Shown: positions 24,193 to 33,493 of the stretch, piece after piece | Layout: the number at the start of each line of letters is the position of its first letter | How positions within the stretch are numbered: the first letter of the stretch is position 1 | Source: Bacteroidales bacterium | GTDB lineage: Bacteria > Bacteroidota > Bacteroidia > Bacteroidales > P3 | Direction: 5' to 3' | Length of the DNA: 64,000 nucleotides | Assembly: GCA_017647785.1 (NCBI GenBank) | Contig: JAGCJW010000013.1 | Span: forward strand, 1-64,000 | Made by a program: the position numbers and the translations under genes | The notes under the pieces: model-generated | What the model was told of the DNA's origin: nothing | Database searches by the model: none | Seen by the model: the letters and a program-made list of their open reading frames with translations, nothing else

Positions 24193-25359
24193 ATGCGATT
24201 TGAGCAGATTGTAGGACAGAGAAACTTGATAAACACACTTATAGATGTTGTTTTAAGTAATAGAGTAAGCCATGCACAATTATTTTTAGGTAGTGCAGGT
24301 CATGGTGGTTTTGCTCTTGCTTTGGCTTATGCTCAATTTGTTTCTTGCACAAATAAGCAAATTTATGAAGATGTAAAAGAAGGAGAACTGAAAGCAGATT
24401 CTTGTGGTAAGTGTCCTTCTTGTGTAAAGTATCAAATACTTTCTCATCCAGATTTGTTTTTTACTTTTCCTAATACAGCAACAAAAAACGTTGAAAAGAA
24501 TAATGAAAGTGCAGATTATATAGAATGTTTTAGGAATTATGTTTTGTCAAGAAATGCTTATATAGATTTAGAATCTTGGTATCAGGAACTTGGCGTTGAT
24601 AATAGACAAGGTATAATAAATGTTAGAGATGCAAATACTATAATCAAGAATTTAACTCTTAAAACATACGAATCGCAATATAAGATTAATATTATTTGGG
24701 GCGTAGATAAATTGCAAGAAGATTCAGCAAATAAGATTCTAAAAATATTAGAAGAGCCTTATGAAAACACACTTTTCCTTTTGATTGCGGAAAATAGTGA
24801 ATCTTTGTTGCCTACTATTTTATCAAGAACCCAACTAGTGAAACTTCCTCCTATATCAGATGAGGCAATGAAAGAATTTCTGTTAAAAGAAGGTGTAGAA
24901 GATGTTGAGAATGTCGTAAGAATGGCAGGTGGGGATTTGATAAAAGCATTTTCAAGAACTAATGATACCAATATTGAATACAGAAAATTATTTATTCAAT
25001 TCAATAGATTGGCTTATGTTTATAATTCTTCAATATCAGAAATGTTAAAATTGGTGGAGCAAATTAGTAAAATGGGAAGGGAAGAATTAAAAAACTATTT
25101 GAATTATACCTTAGTCTTGTATAAAGAATGCTTTGTGTATAACGAATTAAAAGTTGATAGCAACGATAATTTTACAGAAGAAGAAAGAGATTTTAAAATC
25201 AATTTTTCAAAATTTATTACTCCAAGAAGTTTGTTGAGTATTTATAAACTAACAGAGAAAGCAATATTGGAAGTAACAAGAAATGGCAATGCAAAAATGA
25301 TATTCCTGACTTTAGGAATAAATATAGGAAAGATAATAAGAAATAGCGTCAATAAGTAA
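24193..25359 (+). CDS. holB: DNA polymerase III delta-prime subunit
   Basis: This is a clamp-loader subunit. The N-terminus FEQIVGQRNLINTL is typical of the gamma/delta-prime group. The P-loop region (GSAGHGGFALA) lacks the lysine, as in delta-prime subunits that do not hydrolyse ATP. A zinc module (DSCGKCPSCVKY) follows near 75-87. KILEEPYENTLFLLIAEN and an ILSRTQ motif (SRC variant) are present. The length is 388 aa. The next gene, the PSP1 protein, starts 36 bp later; that holB-PSP1 order is also known in Firmicutes (holB-yaaT). Confidence 0.92.
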   Translation: MRFEQIVGQRNLINTLIDVVLSNRVSHAQLFLGSAGHGGFALALAYAQFVSCTNKQIYEDVKEGELKADSCGKCPSCVKYQILSHPDLFFTFPNTATKNVEKNNESADYIECFRNYVLSRNAYIDLESWYQELGVDNRQGIINVRDANTIIKNLTLKTYESQYKINIIWGVDKLQEDSANKILKILEEPYENTLFLLIAENSESLLPTILSRTQLVKLPPISDEAMKEFLLKEGVEDVENVVRMAGGDLIKAFSRTNDTNIEYRKLFIQFNRLAYVYNSSISEMLKLVEQISKMGREELKNYLNYTLVLYKECFVYNELKVDSNDNFTEEERDFKINFSKFITPRSLLSIYKLTEKAILEVTRNGNAKMIFLTLGINIGKIIRNSVNK

Positions 25360-25395
25360 ATTATAAATATATAAATTCAATATTTTTTTTATAAA

Positions 25396-26604
25396 ATGGA
25401 CTCAGAAAAAAACGAAATTAAAGAAATAGAACAAAGAGAAAAGAAAATAATCAACGATGAATATGCTTCGCCAAGTAAGATGTTAGAACAATTTGTTCAC
25501 CCCTATTTTGATGAAGATCCAGATATTGAAAAGGATAAATTCCAAGTAAGTGATTTATTGTCTAGAGGTTGTAGTAAAGAACCTGTTTCTTATAAACCGA
25601 TATCTAAAAAGGAAATAGATAATTGTTCAAAGTTGAATGTACATAATTGGATGGGACATATCCAAACCCCTTCTAATAGAAATGCTTGCGATATAGTTGA
25701 AGTAAGATTTAAGAATTCAAGAAAAGATTTCTACAAACTACCAGACGGATTAGAAATATCAGAGGGAGATGTTGTAGCTGTTGAAGGCAATCCTGGACAT
25801 GATATAGGTATTGTAACCTTATCGGGAGAGCTTTGTAGAATTCAAATGAAGAAGAAAAAAATTGACCCTAATTCAGAATTTAAAAGGCTATATAGAAGAG
25901 CAAAAGCCGTGGATATAGAAAAATGGCTTCAATCTGTTAGAAAAGAAGATGAAATGATTTTCAAAACACGAGATTATGCCAATCGTTATAACTTGAAAAT
26001 GAAAGTTAATGACGTAGAATTTCAAGGTGATGGCACGAAAGCAATATTCTATTATACAGCAGACGAACGTGTAGACTTTAGACAATTAATTAAATCTTTA
26101 GCAGAAGAGTTCAGAATAAGAATAGAAATGAAGCAAATCGGGGCAAGGCAAGAGGCAAGTAGATTAGGAGGAATAGGAACTTGCGGAAGAGAGCTTTGTT
26201 GTAGTACTTGGCTGAATACATTCAATTCTGTTTCTACAGTAGTAGCAAAAACTCAACAATTATTCCCTAATCCACAAAAATTAGCAGGACAATGTGGAAA
26301 ATTAAAGTGTTGTTTAAACTATGAATACGACGTATATGTAGAATCTTTAAATAAAATACCAGAATTAGGTGTAATCCTTGACACCGAAAAAGGGAAGGCT
26401 GTATATCATAAAGTTGATGTCTTTAAGAAAATATTTTGGTATTCATATCAAGGAAGTATCGAATTAATCCCATTATCAGCAGATACAGTAAAGATGATAA
26501 TAGCAAGTAATTCTAAAAATAAAGTAGTTAAAGATTTAGAATCATATGCTGAAAAATTAGAAAGTGATAAAACATCATTAAAACCTGATTTCAATGAAAA
26601 TTAA
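25396..26604 (+). CDS. PSP1 / RicT-like protein
   Basis: The 402-aa protein has the PSP1 C-terminal domain in its middle (VEVRFKNSRKDFYKLP, GDVVAVEGNPGHDIGIV) and the family's two cysteine clusters, GTCGRELCCSTW and GQCGKLKCCLNYE. In Bacillus, RicT (YaaT) uses such cysteines for a [4Fe-4S] cluster in an RNA-maturation complex. Partners RicA and RicF are not seen here. The C-terminal tail is charged and probably disordered. The gene overlaps gldH by 11 bp. Confidence 0.9.
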   Translation: MDSEKNEIKEIEQREKKIINDEYASPSKMLEQFVHPYFDEDPDIEKDKFQVSDLLSRGCSKEPVSYKPISKKEIDNCSKLNVHNWMGHIQTPSNRNACDIVEVRFKNSRKDFYKLPDGLEISEGDVVAVEGNPGHDIGIVTLSGELCRIQMKKKKIDPNSEFKRLYRRAKAVDIEKWLQSVRKEDEMIFKTRDYANRYNLKMKVNDVEFQGDGTKAIFYYTADERVDFRQLIKSLAEEFRIRIEMKQIGARQEASRLGGIGTCGRELCCSTWLNTFNSVSTVVAKTQQLFPNPQKLAGQCGKLKCCLNYEYDVYVESLNKIPELGVILDTEKGKAVYHKVDVFKKIFWYSYQGSIELIPLSADTVKMIIASNSKNKVVKDLESYAEKLESDKTSLKPDFNEN

Positions 26605-27064
26605 AAAGATAATATACCTATTAATAGTCGTAATAGTTTTCTTGGCTTGTAACTCAAAAGTTGTTTATGATGATAACAAACAAGTAAGTCAAGAGTCATG
26701 GAAAATAAGCGATAAGTTGTATTATGAAGTCGATATAAAAGACACAGTAAAGACCTATAAATTAGCAATCAATATACGTAATACTATAGACTATCCTTAT
26801 AGTAATATATATTTTTATTTGAATACCATATTACCTAATGGAAAGGTTACAAAACAAGATACAATAGAATGTTATCTTTCTTATCCAGATGGAACATGGA
26901 AGGGAAAAGGAAGTTCAAAAATGAAAGATAATCGTTTTTGGATTGCAAAGAATGTAAAATTTGACCAAGTAGGAAAATATATATTCGAGCTAAGACAAGC
27001 TACAACAGATAGTACATTGAGAGGAATATCTGATATAGGATTACATATAGAGTATCAAGATTAA
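26594..27064 (+). CDS. gldH: Gliding-motility lipoprotein GldH
   Basis: A lipoprotein signal (IVFLAC, cysteine near residue 19) precedes ~135 residues with the family pattern W-x-I-x-D-x-L-x-Y and a C-terminal HIEY. Position between the PSP1 gene and PBP1a is the conserved Bacteroidota order. GldH is required for gliding in Flavobacterium, yet the gene is also kept in many non-gliding Bacteroidales, so motility cannot be inferred. It overlaps the PSP1 gene by 11 bp. Confidence 0.88.
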   Translation: MKIKKIIYLLIVVIVFLACNSKVVYDDNKQVSQESWKISDKLYYEVDIKDTVKTYKLAINIRNTIDYPYSNIYFYLNTILPNGKVTKQDTIECYLSYPDGTWKGKGSSKMKDNRFWIAKNVKFDQVGKYIFELRQATTDSTLRGISDIGLHIEYQD

Positions 27065-27084
27065 GAATCAAAAGACTTTTTGAT

Positions 27085-29337
27085 ATGAATAAGAAAAAAA
27101 CAAATAATAATTTCAGTAAGTGTATAAAGATAATGTGGGGATCTTACATCTGCATTATAATTGCAGTAGTGACATTCTTTATATTATTGTCTTTAGGTGT
27201 TTTAGGTTTTATGCCAACCTTTGAACAGCTAGAAAATCCTAAAGCAAATCTTGCAACAGAAGTTTATGCTGATTCTGGAGAATTGATAGGTTACATAGGG
27301 ATACAAAATCGTTCTAACGTAACCTATAAAGATATATCTCCAAATCTAATAAACGCACTTGTAGCAACAGAAGATGCTAGATTCTATGAACATTCTGGAA
27401 TAGATTTTCGTTCCTTGCTTCGAGTACTAACAAAAACCGTATTAGGAGGAGATAAAAGCTCTGGAGGAGGAAGTACACTGACACAACAATTAGCAAAAAA
27501 CCTTTTCCCAAGAGAACAAAAAACAGCTTTAGGAACAGTATTTGCTAAATTGAAAGAATGGGTGGTTGCTGTAAAACTTGAAAGAAATTACTCTAAAGAG
27601 GAAATACTATCAATGTATCTAAATACAGTAGATTATGGAAGTAATGCTTATGGAATAAAAGCAGCTTCTCAAGTGTTTTTTTCAAAGCTACCATCTGAAT
27701 TAGAAGTTGAAGAAGCAGCTGTTTTAGTTGGTTTATTGAAAGCTCCTACTGCATATAGTCCTGTGAGAAATCCAGAAAATGCTAATAGACGAAGAAATGT
27801 TGTTTTACATCAAATGCAAAAATATGGATATATCACAGAAGATGTATTGAAAGAAAAAGTTGCAAAACCTATAAAACTACGATTCAATCCTCAATCACAT
27901 GATGAAGGTATTGCAACATATTTCAGAGAAATGCTTCGTAATTATATGAAAGAATGGTGTAAAACTCACTATAAGGCAAACGGAGAAAACTATGATGTTC
28001 ATAAAGATGGACTAAAAATATATACTACAATAAACTACAAAATGCAGAAAAATGCAGAAGAGGCTGTTAAAGAACATTTCACTAACTTGCAAGCAGAATT
28101 CTTTAAACATACAAAAGGTTATAAAGATGCACCATTTACAGGAATAAGCAAAGAAGATATAGAAAAATATTACGTTCAAGCAATGAAAAATTCTGATAGG
28201 TATCGTTACTTAAAAGCAGAAGGCTTATCAGAAAAAGAAATAAAAGCTAACTTTAAAGAAAAAACCTCTATGAGAGTCTTTACTTGGAATGGAGATAAAG
28301 ATACAACAATGACACCATGGGACTCTTTACGTTACTATAAACACTTCTTAAACACAGGAATGGTATCAGTAGAACCTCAAACAGGACATATAAAGGTGTA
28401 TGTAGGAGGAATCAACTACAAACATTTTAAATTTGATAATGCAAAATTAGGAAGACGTCAAGTTGGTTCTACCTTTAAACCGTTTGTGTATGCAGCAGCA
28501 ATGCGAGATAGTGAGCTATCACCTTGCTATGAAATAGAAAATTCACCAGTGACTTTTGAAGACTATGATAATTGGACTCCTAAAAACTCTAATGAAGACT
28601 GTAGAGAAGGCGAAAATGTAACATTGAAATGGGCGCTAGCTAACTCAATAAACTACATATCTGCAGCTTTGATAAAAGACTATACTACGCCACAAGCAGT
28701 TGTTGATTTAGTAAAACAAATGGGTATTACAACACCTATGGAAGCTTATCCTTCAATCTGTTTAGGAACATCAGATTTGTCAGTTATGGAAATGGCAGGA
28801 GCGATGGCAACTTTTGTAAACAAAGGAATTCATAAAGAACCTATTTTTATAACTAAAATATGTGATAGCAAGGGAATGGTATTAGAGGTATTTAATTCTA
28901 AAAGTAACTCTGCATTAGATGAAGAAACATCTTATTTAGTTTTGGAATTAATGAAAGGCGTTGTTGATGGAGGAACTGGAGGAAGATTAAGATACAGATA
29001 TGGTCTTACAAGTACTATTGCAGGAAAAACAGGTACTACAGACAATAACTCTGATGGTTGGTTTATAGGTATAAATCCTAAATTAGCAACAGCCGTTTGG
29101 GTAGGAGGAGAGTTAAGAAGTATTCACTTCCGTTCAACAGCCTTAGGACAAGGAGCTTCAATGGCATTACCGGTTTATGCTTTGTTTATGAAGCGATGTG
29201 AAAAAGACTCAAAACTTAATTTCTATAAAGGAGATTTTGACAGACCTCCTACAATTACTACTGATATGGATTGTAGTAATTACATACAAGAAATTCAAGA
29301 AGGAACAATTGAACAAGAAAGAAATAAGGACTGGTAA
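27085..29337 (+). CDS. Penicillin-binding protein 1A (bifunctional transglycosylase/transpeptidase)
   Basis: One membrane anchor (about 16-40) precedes a GT51 glycosyltransferase domain with EDARFYEHSGID and GGSTLTQQLAKNLF. The transpeptidase domain has SxxK in GSTFKPF, SxN in ANSINY and KTGTT near the end. The length of 750 aa is normal. It polymerises and cross-links peptidoglycan in the periplasm. Its TAA stop is immediately followed by the stop of the convergent serine hydrolase gene, and both sit in the loop of a hairpin. Confidence 0.96.
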   Translation: MNKKKTNNNFSKCIKIMWGSYICIIIAVVTFFILLSLGVLGFMPTFEQLENPKANLATEVYADSGELIGYIGIQNRSNVTYKDISPNLINALVATEDARFYEHSGIDFRSLLRVLTKTVLGGDKSSGGGSTLTQQLAKNLFPREQKTALGTVFAKLKEWVVAVKLERNYSKEEILSMYLNTVDYGSNAYGIKAASQVFFSKLPSELEVEEAAVLVGLLKAPTAYSPVRNPENANRRRNVVLHQMQKYGYITEDVLKEKVAKPIKLRFNPQSHDEGIATYFREMLRNYMKEWCKTHYKANGENYDVHKDGLKIYTTINYKMQKNAEEAVKEHFTNLQAEFFKHTKGYKDAPFTGISKEDIEKYYVQAMKNSDRYRYLKAEGLSEKEIKANFKEKTSMRVFTWNGDKDTTMTPWDSLRYYKHFLNTGMVSVEPQTGHIKVYVGGINYKHFKFDNAKLGRRQVGSTFKPFVYAAAMRDSELSPCYEIENSPVTFEDYDNWTPKNSNEDCREGENVTLKWALANSINYISAALIKDYTTPQAVVDLVKQMGITTPMEAYPSICLGTSDLSVMEMAGAMATFVNKGIHKEPIFITKICDSKGMVLEVFNSKSNSALDEETSYLVLELMKGVVDGGTGGRLRYRYGLTSTIAGKTGTTDNNSDGWFIGINPKLATAVWVGGELRSIHFRSTALGQGASMALPVYALFMKRCEKDSKLNFYKGDFDRPPTITTDMDCSNYIQEIQEGTIEQERNKDW

Positions 29338-29353
29338 TCAGTCCTTGTTTCTT
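29319..29353. terminator. Shared terminator with both stop codons in its loop region
   Basis: AAGGACTG (29326-29333) pairs with CAGTCCTT (29339-29346) around GTAAT. The stem extends to 15 bp with one mismatch (29319-29333 and 29339-29353). The PBP1a stop (29335-29337) and the convergent hydrolase stop (29338-29340) lie at the apex. Confidence 0.75.
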
Positions 29354-30567
29354 AAGTAATCAGCCACAGCTTGATAAGCAGGTAGAGAAAAAGGGTCGTT
29401 TACATTATTTGAAGCCTTAGGATGAGAAGCAAGGCGAACAATTACCATTTCAGCAGTAGGATTTATGTAAATAGTCTGTCCGTGTACACCTCTTGCACAA
29501 AAAGCCTTGTCGTTATTCTTTGTAACCCACCACATATTTCTATAAGCCCAACCTTTTAATAAAGGATAACTTTCCTTATCAAACTTATCTGCATTAGAAT
29601 TCACAATCATATCATTTAATAAACCTTTTGGTATAATTTGTTTGCCGTTAAAGAAGCCATCATTCCTTATCATTTCTCCAAAGGCAGCCAAATCTCTTAA
29701 AGAAGCATTGAATCCACCACCTGCAAATTCGGTACCCGTAGCATCTAATTGATAATAACCTTCAACATGAGCGCCCATTGGTTTCCAAAAACGTTCAGAA
29801 ATCAAATCAGCCAATGGCTTATCGCAAACCCTTGTAATAACCCAAGCTAAAGCATCAGTGTTTATAGTTTTGTAAGCAAACTTTTTTCCATGCATACCCT
29901 TTTGTCTAACGGTCTGCAAAAACTCTCTATAACTTTTCGCACCAGTATAATTTTCAGGCTTAGGATAAGGCGTTCCTGCTTGAGAAAATTCCCAAATACG
30001 AGAAGAAGGATTGTTGTAATCTTCATCGTAATCCAAAGCAGTAGTCATGTCAAGCAATTCTCTAATGGTAGCATTGCCAAAAGCAGAGCCTTGCAATTCA
30101 GGTACATAATATGAAGCAGTCTTTGTTTCATCAAGTACACCTTCAGCAACAAGCACAGCGCCAAGCGTACCTGTCATAGTTTTGCTCACAGACATAACAG
30201 CGTGAGTACCATCCGGCTCTAAAAAACCATAATACCTTTCAAAAACAATTTTCCCTCTATGCAAAACAATAATGCCATCAGCCTTTGCTAATTCAAGACT
30301 TTCTTCAAAAGAAATCAATTCTCCATTCAAAGTCTCTAACATAATATTTGCAATATCATCATCGCTCTTTATCTTAAACTCATAGCGATTATATTCCGCA
30401 GGTTTAACACCCTTTGTAGGGAAAAACATACGCATATCACAAACACTTTCCCTTATTTGAGGGAACTCAAAAAAACTACCATCAATAACACTTTTTATCA
30501 AATCGGTTTGTGCTATTAGATTGACATTGAAAAACATAACCATAATAATTAAACATAATTTTTTCAT
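29338..30567 (-). CDS. Serine hydrolase of the class C beta-lactamase fold
   Basis: A signal peptide (1-20) is followed by the penicillin-recognising fold. The nucleophile is in SVSKTMTG (SxxK), the second-element region is YKTINTDALAW, and GVHGQTIY takes the place of KTG. The length of 409 aa fits the esterase/D-aminopeptidase/6-aminohexanoate-dimer-hydrolase-like members rather than a true AmpC. The substrate is unknown. It abuts PBP1a tail to tail with no intergenic base, so a wall-related role is possible but unproven. Confidence 0.85.
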   Translation of the reverse strand: MKKLCLIIMVMFFNVNLIAQTDLIKSVIDGSFFEFPQIRESVCDMRMFFPTKGVKPAEYNRYEFKIKSDDDIANIMLETLNGELISFEESLELAKADGIIVLHRGKIVFERYYGFLEPDGTHAVMSVSKTMTGTLGAVLVAEGVLDETKTASYYVPELQGSAFGNATIRELLDMTTALDYDEDYNNPSSRIWEFSQAGTPYPKPENYTGAKSYREFLQTVRQKGMHGKKFAYKTINTDALAWVITRVCDKPLADLISERFWKPMGAHVEGYYQLDATGTEFAGGGFNASLRDLAAFGEMIRNDGFFNGKQIIPKGLLNDMIVNSNADKFDKESYPLLKGWAYRNMWWVTKNNDKAFCARGVHGQTIYINPTAEMVIVRLASHPKASNNVNDPFSLPAYQAVADYLRNKD

Positions 30568-30653
30568 AATACTAATGTTTTTAAGATTTGTTTGAATAAC
30601 ATATAAAGGGTATATAAAGTTCTAAAACAATGAAAAAATCACTACATTTGAGT

Positions 30654-30685
30654 ATTGTGAGGCTAGAAAAATGAATGTAATTTTG
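30654..30685 (+). promoter_or_regulatory. Promoter of the TonB-dependent receptor
   Basis: ATTG (30654-30657), a 20-bp spacer and TAATTTTG (30678-30685). A second possible -7 (TACATTTG, 30643-30650) lies just upstream. I saw no Fur-like palindrome. Confidence 0.5.
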
Positions 30686-30711
30686 CAAAAAAATAAAATT
30701 AACCTATAAAA

Positions 30712-33024
30712 ATGAGAAACACAAAATTTATTTTACCCCTTGTATTGATTCTTTCAATGACAGTGCAAGCCTTTGCACAAAACACTCACAAACAAAACGA
30801 AGGATTCTCAATTGAAGGACACGTTTTCAATAAAGAAACAAAAGAAGCAGTGCTTTATGCAACTGTTATGATAAAAAACACAACCAAAGGAACAACAACA
30901 GATGAAACAGGAAGCTTTCTTTTAAGAGAACTAAAACAAGGTAAATACACCTTAGTGATTAGTTGTTTAGGATACAAGACTTTGGAAACAGAAATAGAGG
31001 TTAAAAACGAAGAAACCCCACATGCTCACATTTTATTAGAGCCTCATGCAGTTACAATAGACGAAGTAGTAGTCTCTGCAAACAGAAACGAAACATCACG
31101 CAAGGAAGCCCCAACAATAGTGACAGTTCTCTCAAATAAACAATTTGAAAAAACCAACGCACAAGACCTTGTACAAGCTCTTCCTTTTCAAAGTGGAGTA
31201 AGAGTAGAGTACAATTGTCAAAACTGTGGATTCCCACAAGTAAAAATAAACGGATTAGATGGTCCATACACACAAATACTAATAGATTCACGTCCATTGA
31301 TGAGTGCACTCAGTGGAGTATATGGCTTAGAACAAATGCCTGTGAATATGATTGAAAGAGTAGAAGTAGTAAAAGGAGGTGGCTCAGCACTATTTGGAGC
31401 AAACGCAATAGCAGGAACGATAAACATAATCACAAAAGAGCCAATCTCACCAAGTTTCACAGCCTCAACAGACCTACAACTAATAGGTGGAACCTCTTAT
31501 GCACAAAACGTAAATGTAAATGGAGCAATCCTAAGTAAAGACAAAAAAACAGGAGCATCATTCTATCAAACCTATAGAACACGCTCAGCTTTTGATGCAG
31601 ATGGCGATGGATTTACCGAATTAGGAATGTTGGAAAACCTATCCTTTGGAACAAACATATTCTATAACATAGACAACAGAAACAAACTCAACTTGGAGTA
31701 TCACACAACAAACGAAGACAGAAGAGGAGGAAATAAATTAAATGAACAACCACACAAAAGTGATATTTGTGAAATGACAAAACATAATATTCACTCGCTA
31801 AACTTCAATTACAACTACGTTTCACTTGATGGAAAGAATAGATTGAACACCTATGCCTCTACACAATACATAAAAAGAAACTCTTACTACGGAGCAAACC
31901 AAGACCCAAATGCCTATGGCAATACACAAGACTTAACATTCCTTGCAGGAGCAATGGCGTTACACAAATTAGACAAACTATTCTTTGCAACAGCAGACAT
32001 AACCTACGGATTAGAATACAATAGCAATAGTCTAGATGATAGAATAGAGGGTTACAATATGCGAACACAACAAACAGCCAACGTAATAGGAGGTTATTTA
32101 CAATCGGAATGGAAAAGCAAAAAAGTAAACCTATTATTAGGAGCAAGAATAGATAAACACAACCTTTTATCCTCAGCTGTAGTAGCACCAAGAGTGAATT
32201 TACTATACAAACCACAAGAAAACCTACAACTAAGAACAAGCTATTCAAGTGGATATCGCGCACCACAAGTATATGACGAAGACTTGCATATAACACAAGT
32301 AGGAGGAGAAAGCGTAAGAACAGTATTAGCAGAAAATCTTCGCCCAGAATACTCACACAGCGCAAGTCTATCTGCAGATTACTATCTACAAATCAACGAC
32401 AATGTGCAATTGAATTTCCTATTAGAAGGATTCTACACAGTATTAGATGATGTATTTGCATTAAGAACAAAAAGCCATGACACAATCACACACTCCACAA
32501 TACAAGAACGCTACAATGCATCGGGAGCAATAGTAAAAGGAGTTAGCCTTACAGCAAAAATGGCATATAAAGACATATTAGTTCTTTCAGCAGCCTATAC
32601 ACTACAATCAAGTCGCTATAAAGAAATAGAATATTGGTCAGAAGACAGCACAGTAGCAGGAACAGATAAACTAATGCGTAGTCCCGATGATTATGGCTAC
32701 ATAAGTTTGGATTATAACCCGATAAAAAATTTAGGAATTAACCTTTCGGGAACATATACAGGCAAAATGCAAGTGCCTCATTATGCAGGCTACATAGAAA
32801 AAGACAGAATGGAAACAACACAAAGGTTCTTTGACTTGAATTTTGCACTAAATTACGACTTCCAACTAACAAAAAACAATACCTTACAACTGAAAGTAGG
32901 AGTAAACAACATATTTAATTCATTTCAAAAAGACTTTGATAAAGGAATTGAAAGAGATGCAGGATACATCTATGGACCAACACAGCCAAGAACATTCTAT
33001 TTAGGATTAAAACTGAAAATGTAA
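30712..33024 (+). CDS. TonB-dependent outer-membrane receptor
   Basis: A signal peptide (1-22, ending FAQ) is followed by a carboxypeptidase-regulatory-like domain (about 34-115) with FSIEGHVFNKETKEAV. A TonB box region reads DEVVVSAN, then comes a plug domain and a 22-strand barrel ending in a C-terminal aromatic strand (FYLGLKLKM). The plug carries NCQNCGFPQVKINGL, a CxxC-bearing sequence found in one Bacteroidota receptor subfamily. The length of 770 aa and the absence of a SusD partner argue for a metal or cofactor ligand rather than a glycan. A strong terminator follows. Confidence 0.92.
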   Translation: MRNTKFILPLVLILSMTVQAFAQNTHKQNEGFSIEGHVFNKETKEAVLYATVMIKNTTKGTTTDETGSFLLRELKQGKYTLVISCLGYKTLETEIEVKNEETPHAHILLEPHAVTIDEVVVSANRNETSRKEAPTIVTVLSNKQFEKTNAQDLVQALPFQSGVRVEYNCQNCGFPQVKINGLDGPYTQILIDSRPLMSALSGVYGLEQMPVNMIERVEVVKGGGSALFGANAIAGTINIITKEPISPSFTASTDLQLIGGTSYAQNVNVNGAILSKDKKTGASFYQTYRTRSAFDADGDGFTELGMLENLSFGTNIFYNIDNRNKLNLEYHTTNEDRRGGNKLNEQPHKSDICEMTKHNIHSLNFNYNYVSLDGKNRLNTYASTQYIKRNSYYGANQDPNAYGNTQDLTFLAGAMALHKLDKLFFATADITYGLEYNSNSLDDRIEGYNMRTQQTANVIGGYLQSEWKSKKVNLLLGARIDKHNLLSSAVVAPRVNLLYKPQENLQLRTSYSSGYRAPQVYDEDLHITQVGGESVRTVLAENLRPEYSHSASLSADYYLQINDNVQLNFLLEGFYTVLDDVFALRTKSHDTITHSTIQERYNASGAIVKGVSLTAKMAYKDILVLSAAYTLQSSRYKEIEYWSEDSTVAGTDKLMRSPDDYGYISLDYNPIKNLGINLSGTYTGKMQVPHYAGYIEKDRMETTQRFFDLNFALNYDFQLTKNNTLQLKVGVNNIFNSFQKDFDKGIERDAGYIYGPTQPRTFYLGLKLKM

Positions 33025-33069
33025 ACATAATATCTAAATCAATTAAGATAAGCCAAATTCTTAAAAACG

Positions 33070-33102
33070 AAAAGAGATACTCTCGCCAAGTATCTCTTTT
33101 TT
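33070..33102 (+). terminator. Terminator after the TonB receptor
   Basis: AAAAGAGATACT (33070-33081) pairs with its complement at 33089-33100 across a 7-nt loop, followed by a T-run. Confidence 0.88.
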
Positions 33103-33131
33103 CTTTGACTTATTGTTGTTGTTCAACAAAG

Positions 33132-33237
33132 CAAAGAAACCCTTGAAAAAAACAAAGAAAAATTTTAGACAAAGAAAGAATAAAATAAAACAAAGAATAA
33201 AAAGATTAATTCTTTGTTTTATTTTTTTAATTCAAAG
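33132..33237. repeat. 21-bp-period CWWWG array upstream of the small-RNA promoter
   Basis: CAAAG at 33132 and 33153 are 21 bp apart. A second run then has CAAAG, CAAAG, CTTTG and CAAAG at 33170, 33191, 33212 and 33233, again exactly 21 bp apart. Arms 33186-33200 and 33211-33225 form a near-perfect inverted repeat built on AATAAAACAAAGAAT. In one plus-strand frame the units read TKNKKIN, SLFYFFN and SKNYF, close to the coding heptads in yggS. The stretch 33103-33246 has no gene. Confidence 0.82.
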
Positions 33238-33246
33238 AATTATTTT

Positions 33247-33254
33247 TACCTTTG
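33247..33254 (+). promoter_or_regulatory. -7 element of the candidate small RNA
   Basis: TACCTTTG fits TAnnTTTG. No gene starts within 230 bp downstream, but a strong terminator ends at about 33420. Confidence 0.5.
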
Positions 33255-33260
33255 TAGCAT

Positions 33261-33420
33261 CAATTAAAGCAAGATTAAAGTAAGTTTAATGATATTTTAA
33301 ACATCGTTTAAAAACCATAAAATGGCTTTGCTAATAAGAAAGTAATCATTCAATAAAAGCAAAGAAAGGAAAAAAAACAACTCCGAGAATAGATGCTGTC
33401 TTTCTCGGAGTTGTTTTTGT
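33261..33420 (+). ncRNA. Candidate small RNA, about 160 nt
   Basis: A -7 element at 33247-33254 and a 16-bp GC-containing terminator at 33374-33417 bound a stretch without a usable ORF; the longest ATG frame, at 33322, has only seven codons. The following lipoprotein gene has its own promoter at 33443-33475, so this looks like an independent transcript and not its leader. I do not recognise it as 6S, tmRNA, SRP or RNase P. The whole 33025-33493 gap holds a terminator, a 21-bp array, this unit and that promoter. Confidence 0.5.
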
Positions 33421-33425
33421 TTTTG
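33374..33425 (+). terminator. Strong terminator of the candidate small RNA
   Basis: AACAACTCCGAGAA (33376-33389) pairs perfectly with 33402-33415 across a 12-nt loop. The stem extends two more A-T pairs, and the 3' side is T-rich. Confidence 0.85.
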
Positions 33426-33442
33426 GCTTTTTAAATAAAAAG

Positions 33443-33475
33443 ATTGCTGAAAAAGGAAGTTTTTTATTATTTTTG
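33443..33475 (+). promoter_or_regulatory. Promoter of the small lipoprotein-EEP-nth-TPR operon
   Basis: ATTG (33443-33446), a 21-bp spacer and TATTTTTG (33468-33475). It excludes starts before 33482 and supports the ATG at 33494. Confidence 0.65.
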
Positions 33476-33493
33476 CCGTCTGATTTTATTGTT

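Noticed and set aside
31859..32365. Minus-strand ORF of 168 codons inside the TonB receptor gene
   Set aside because: The Leu/Cys-rich translation is the complement of an NNK/ACA-rich barrel gene and no promoter precedes it.
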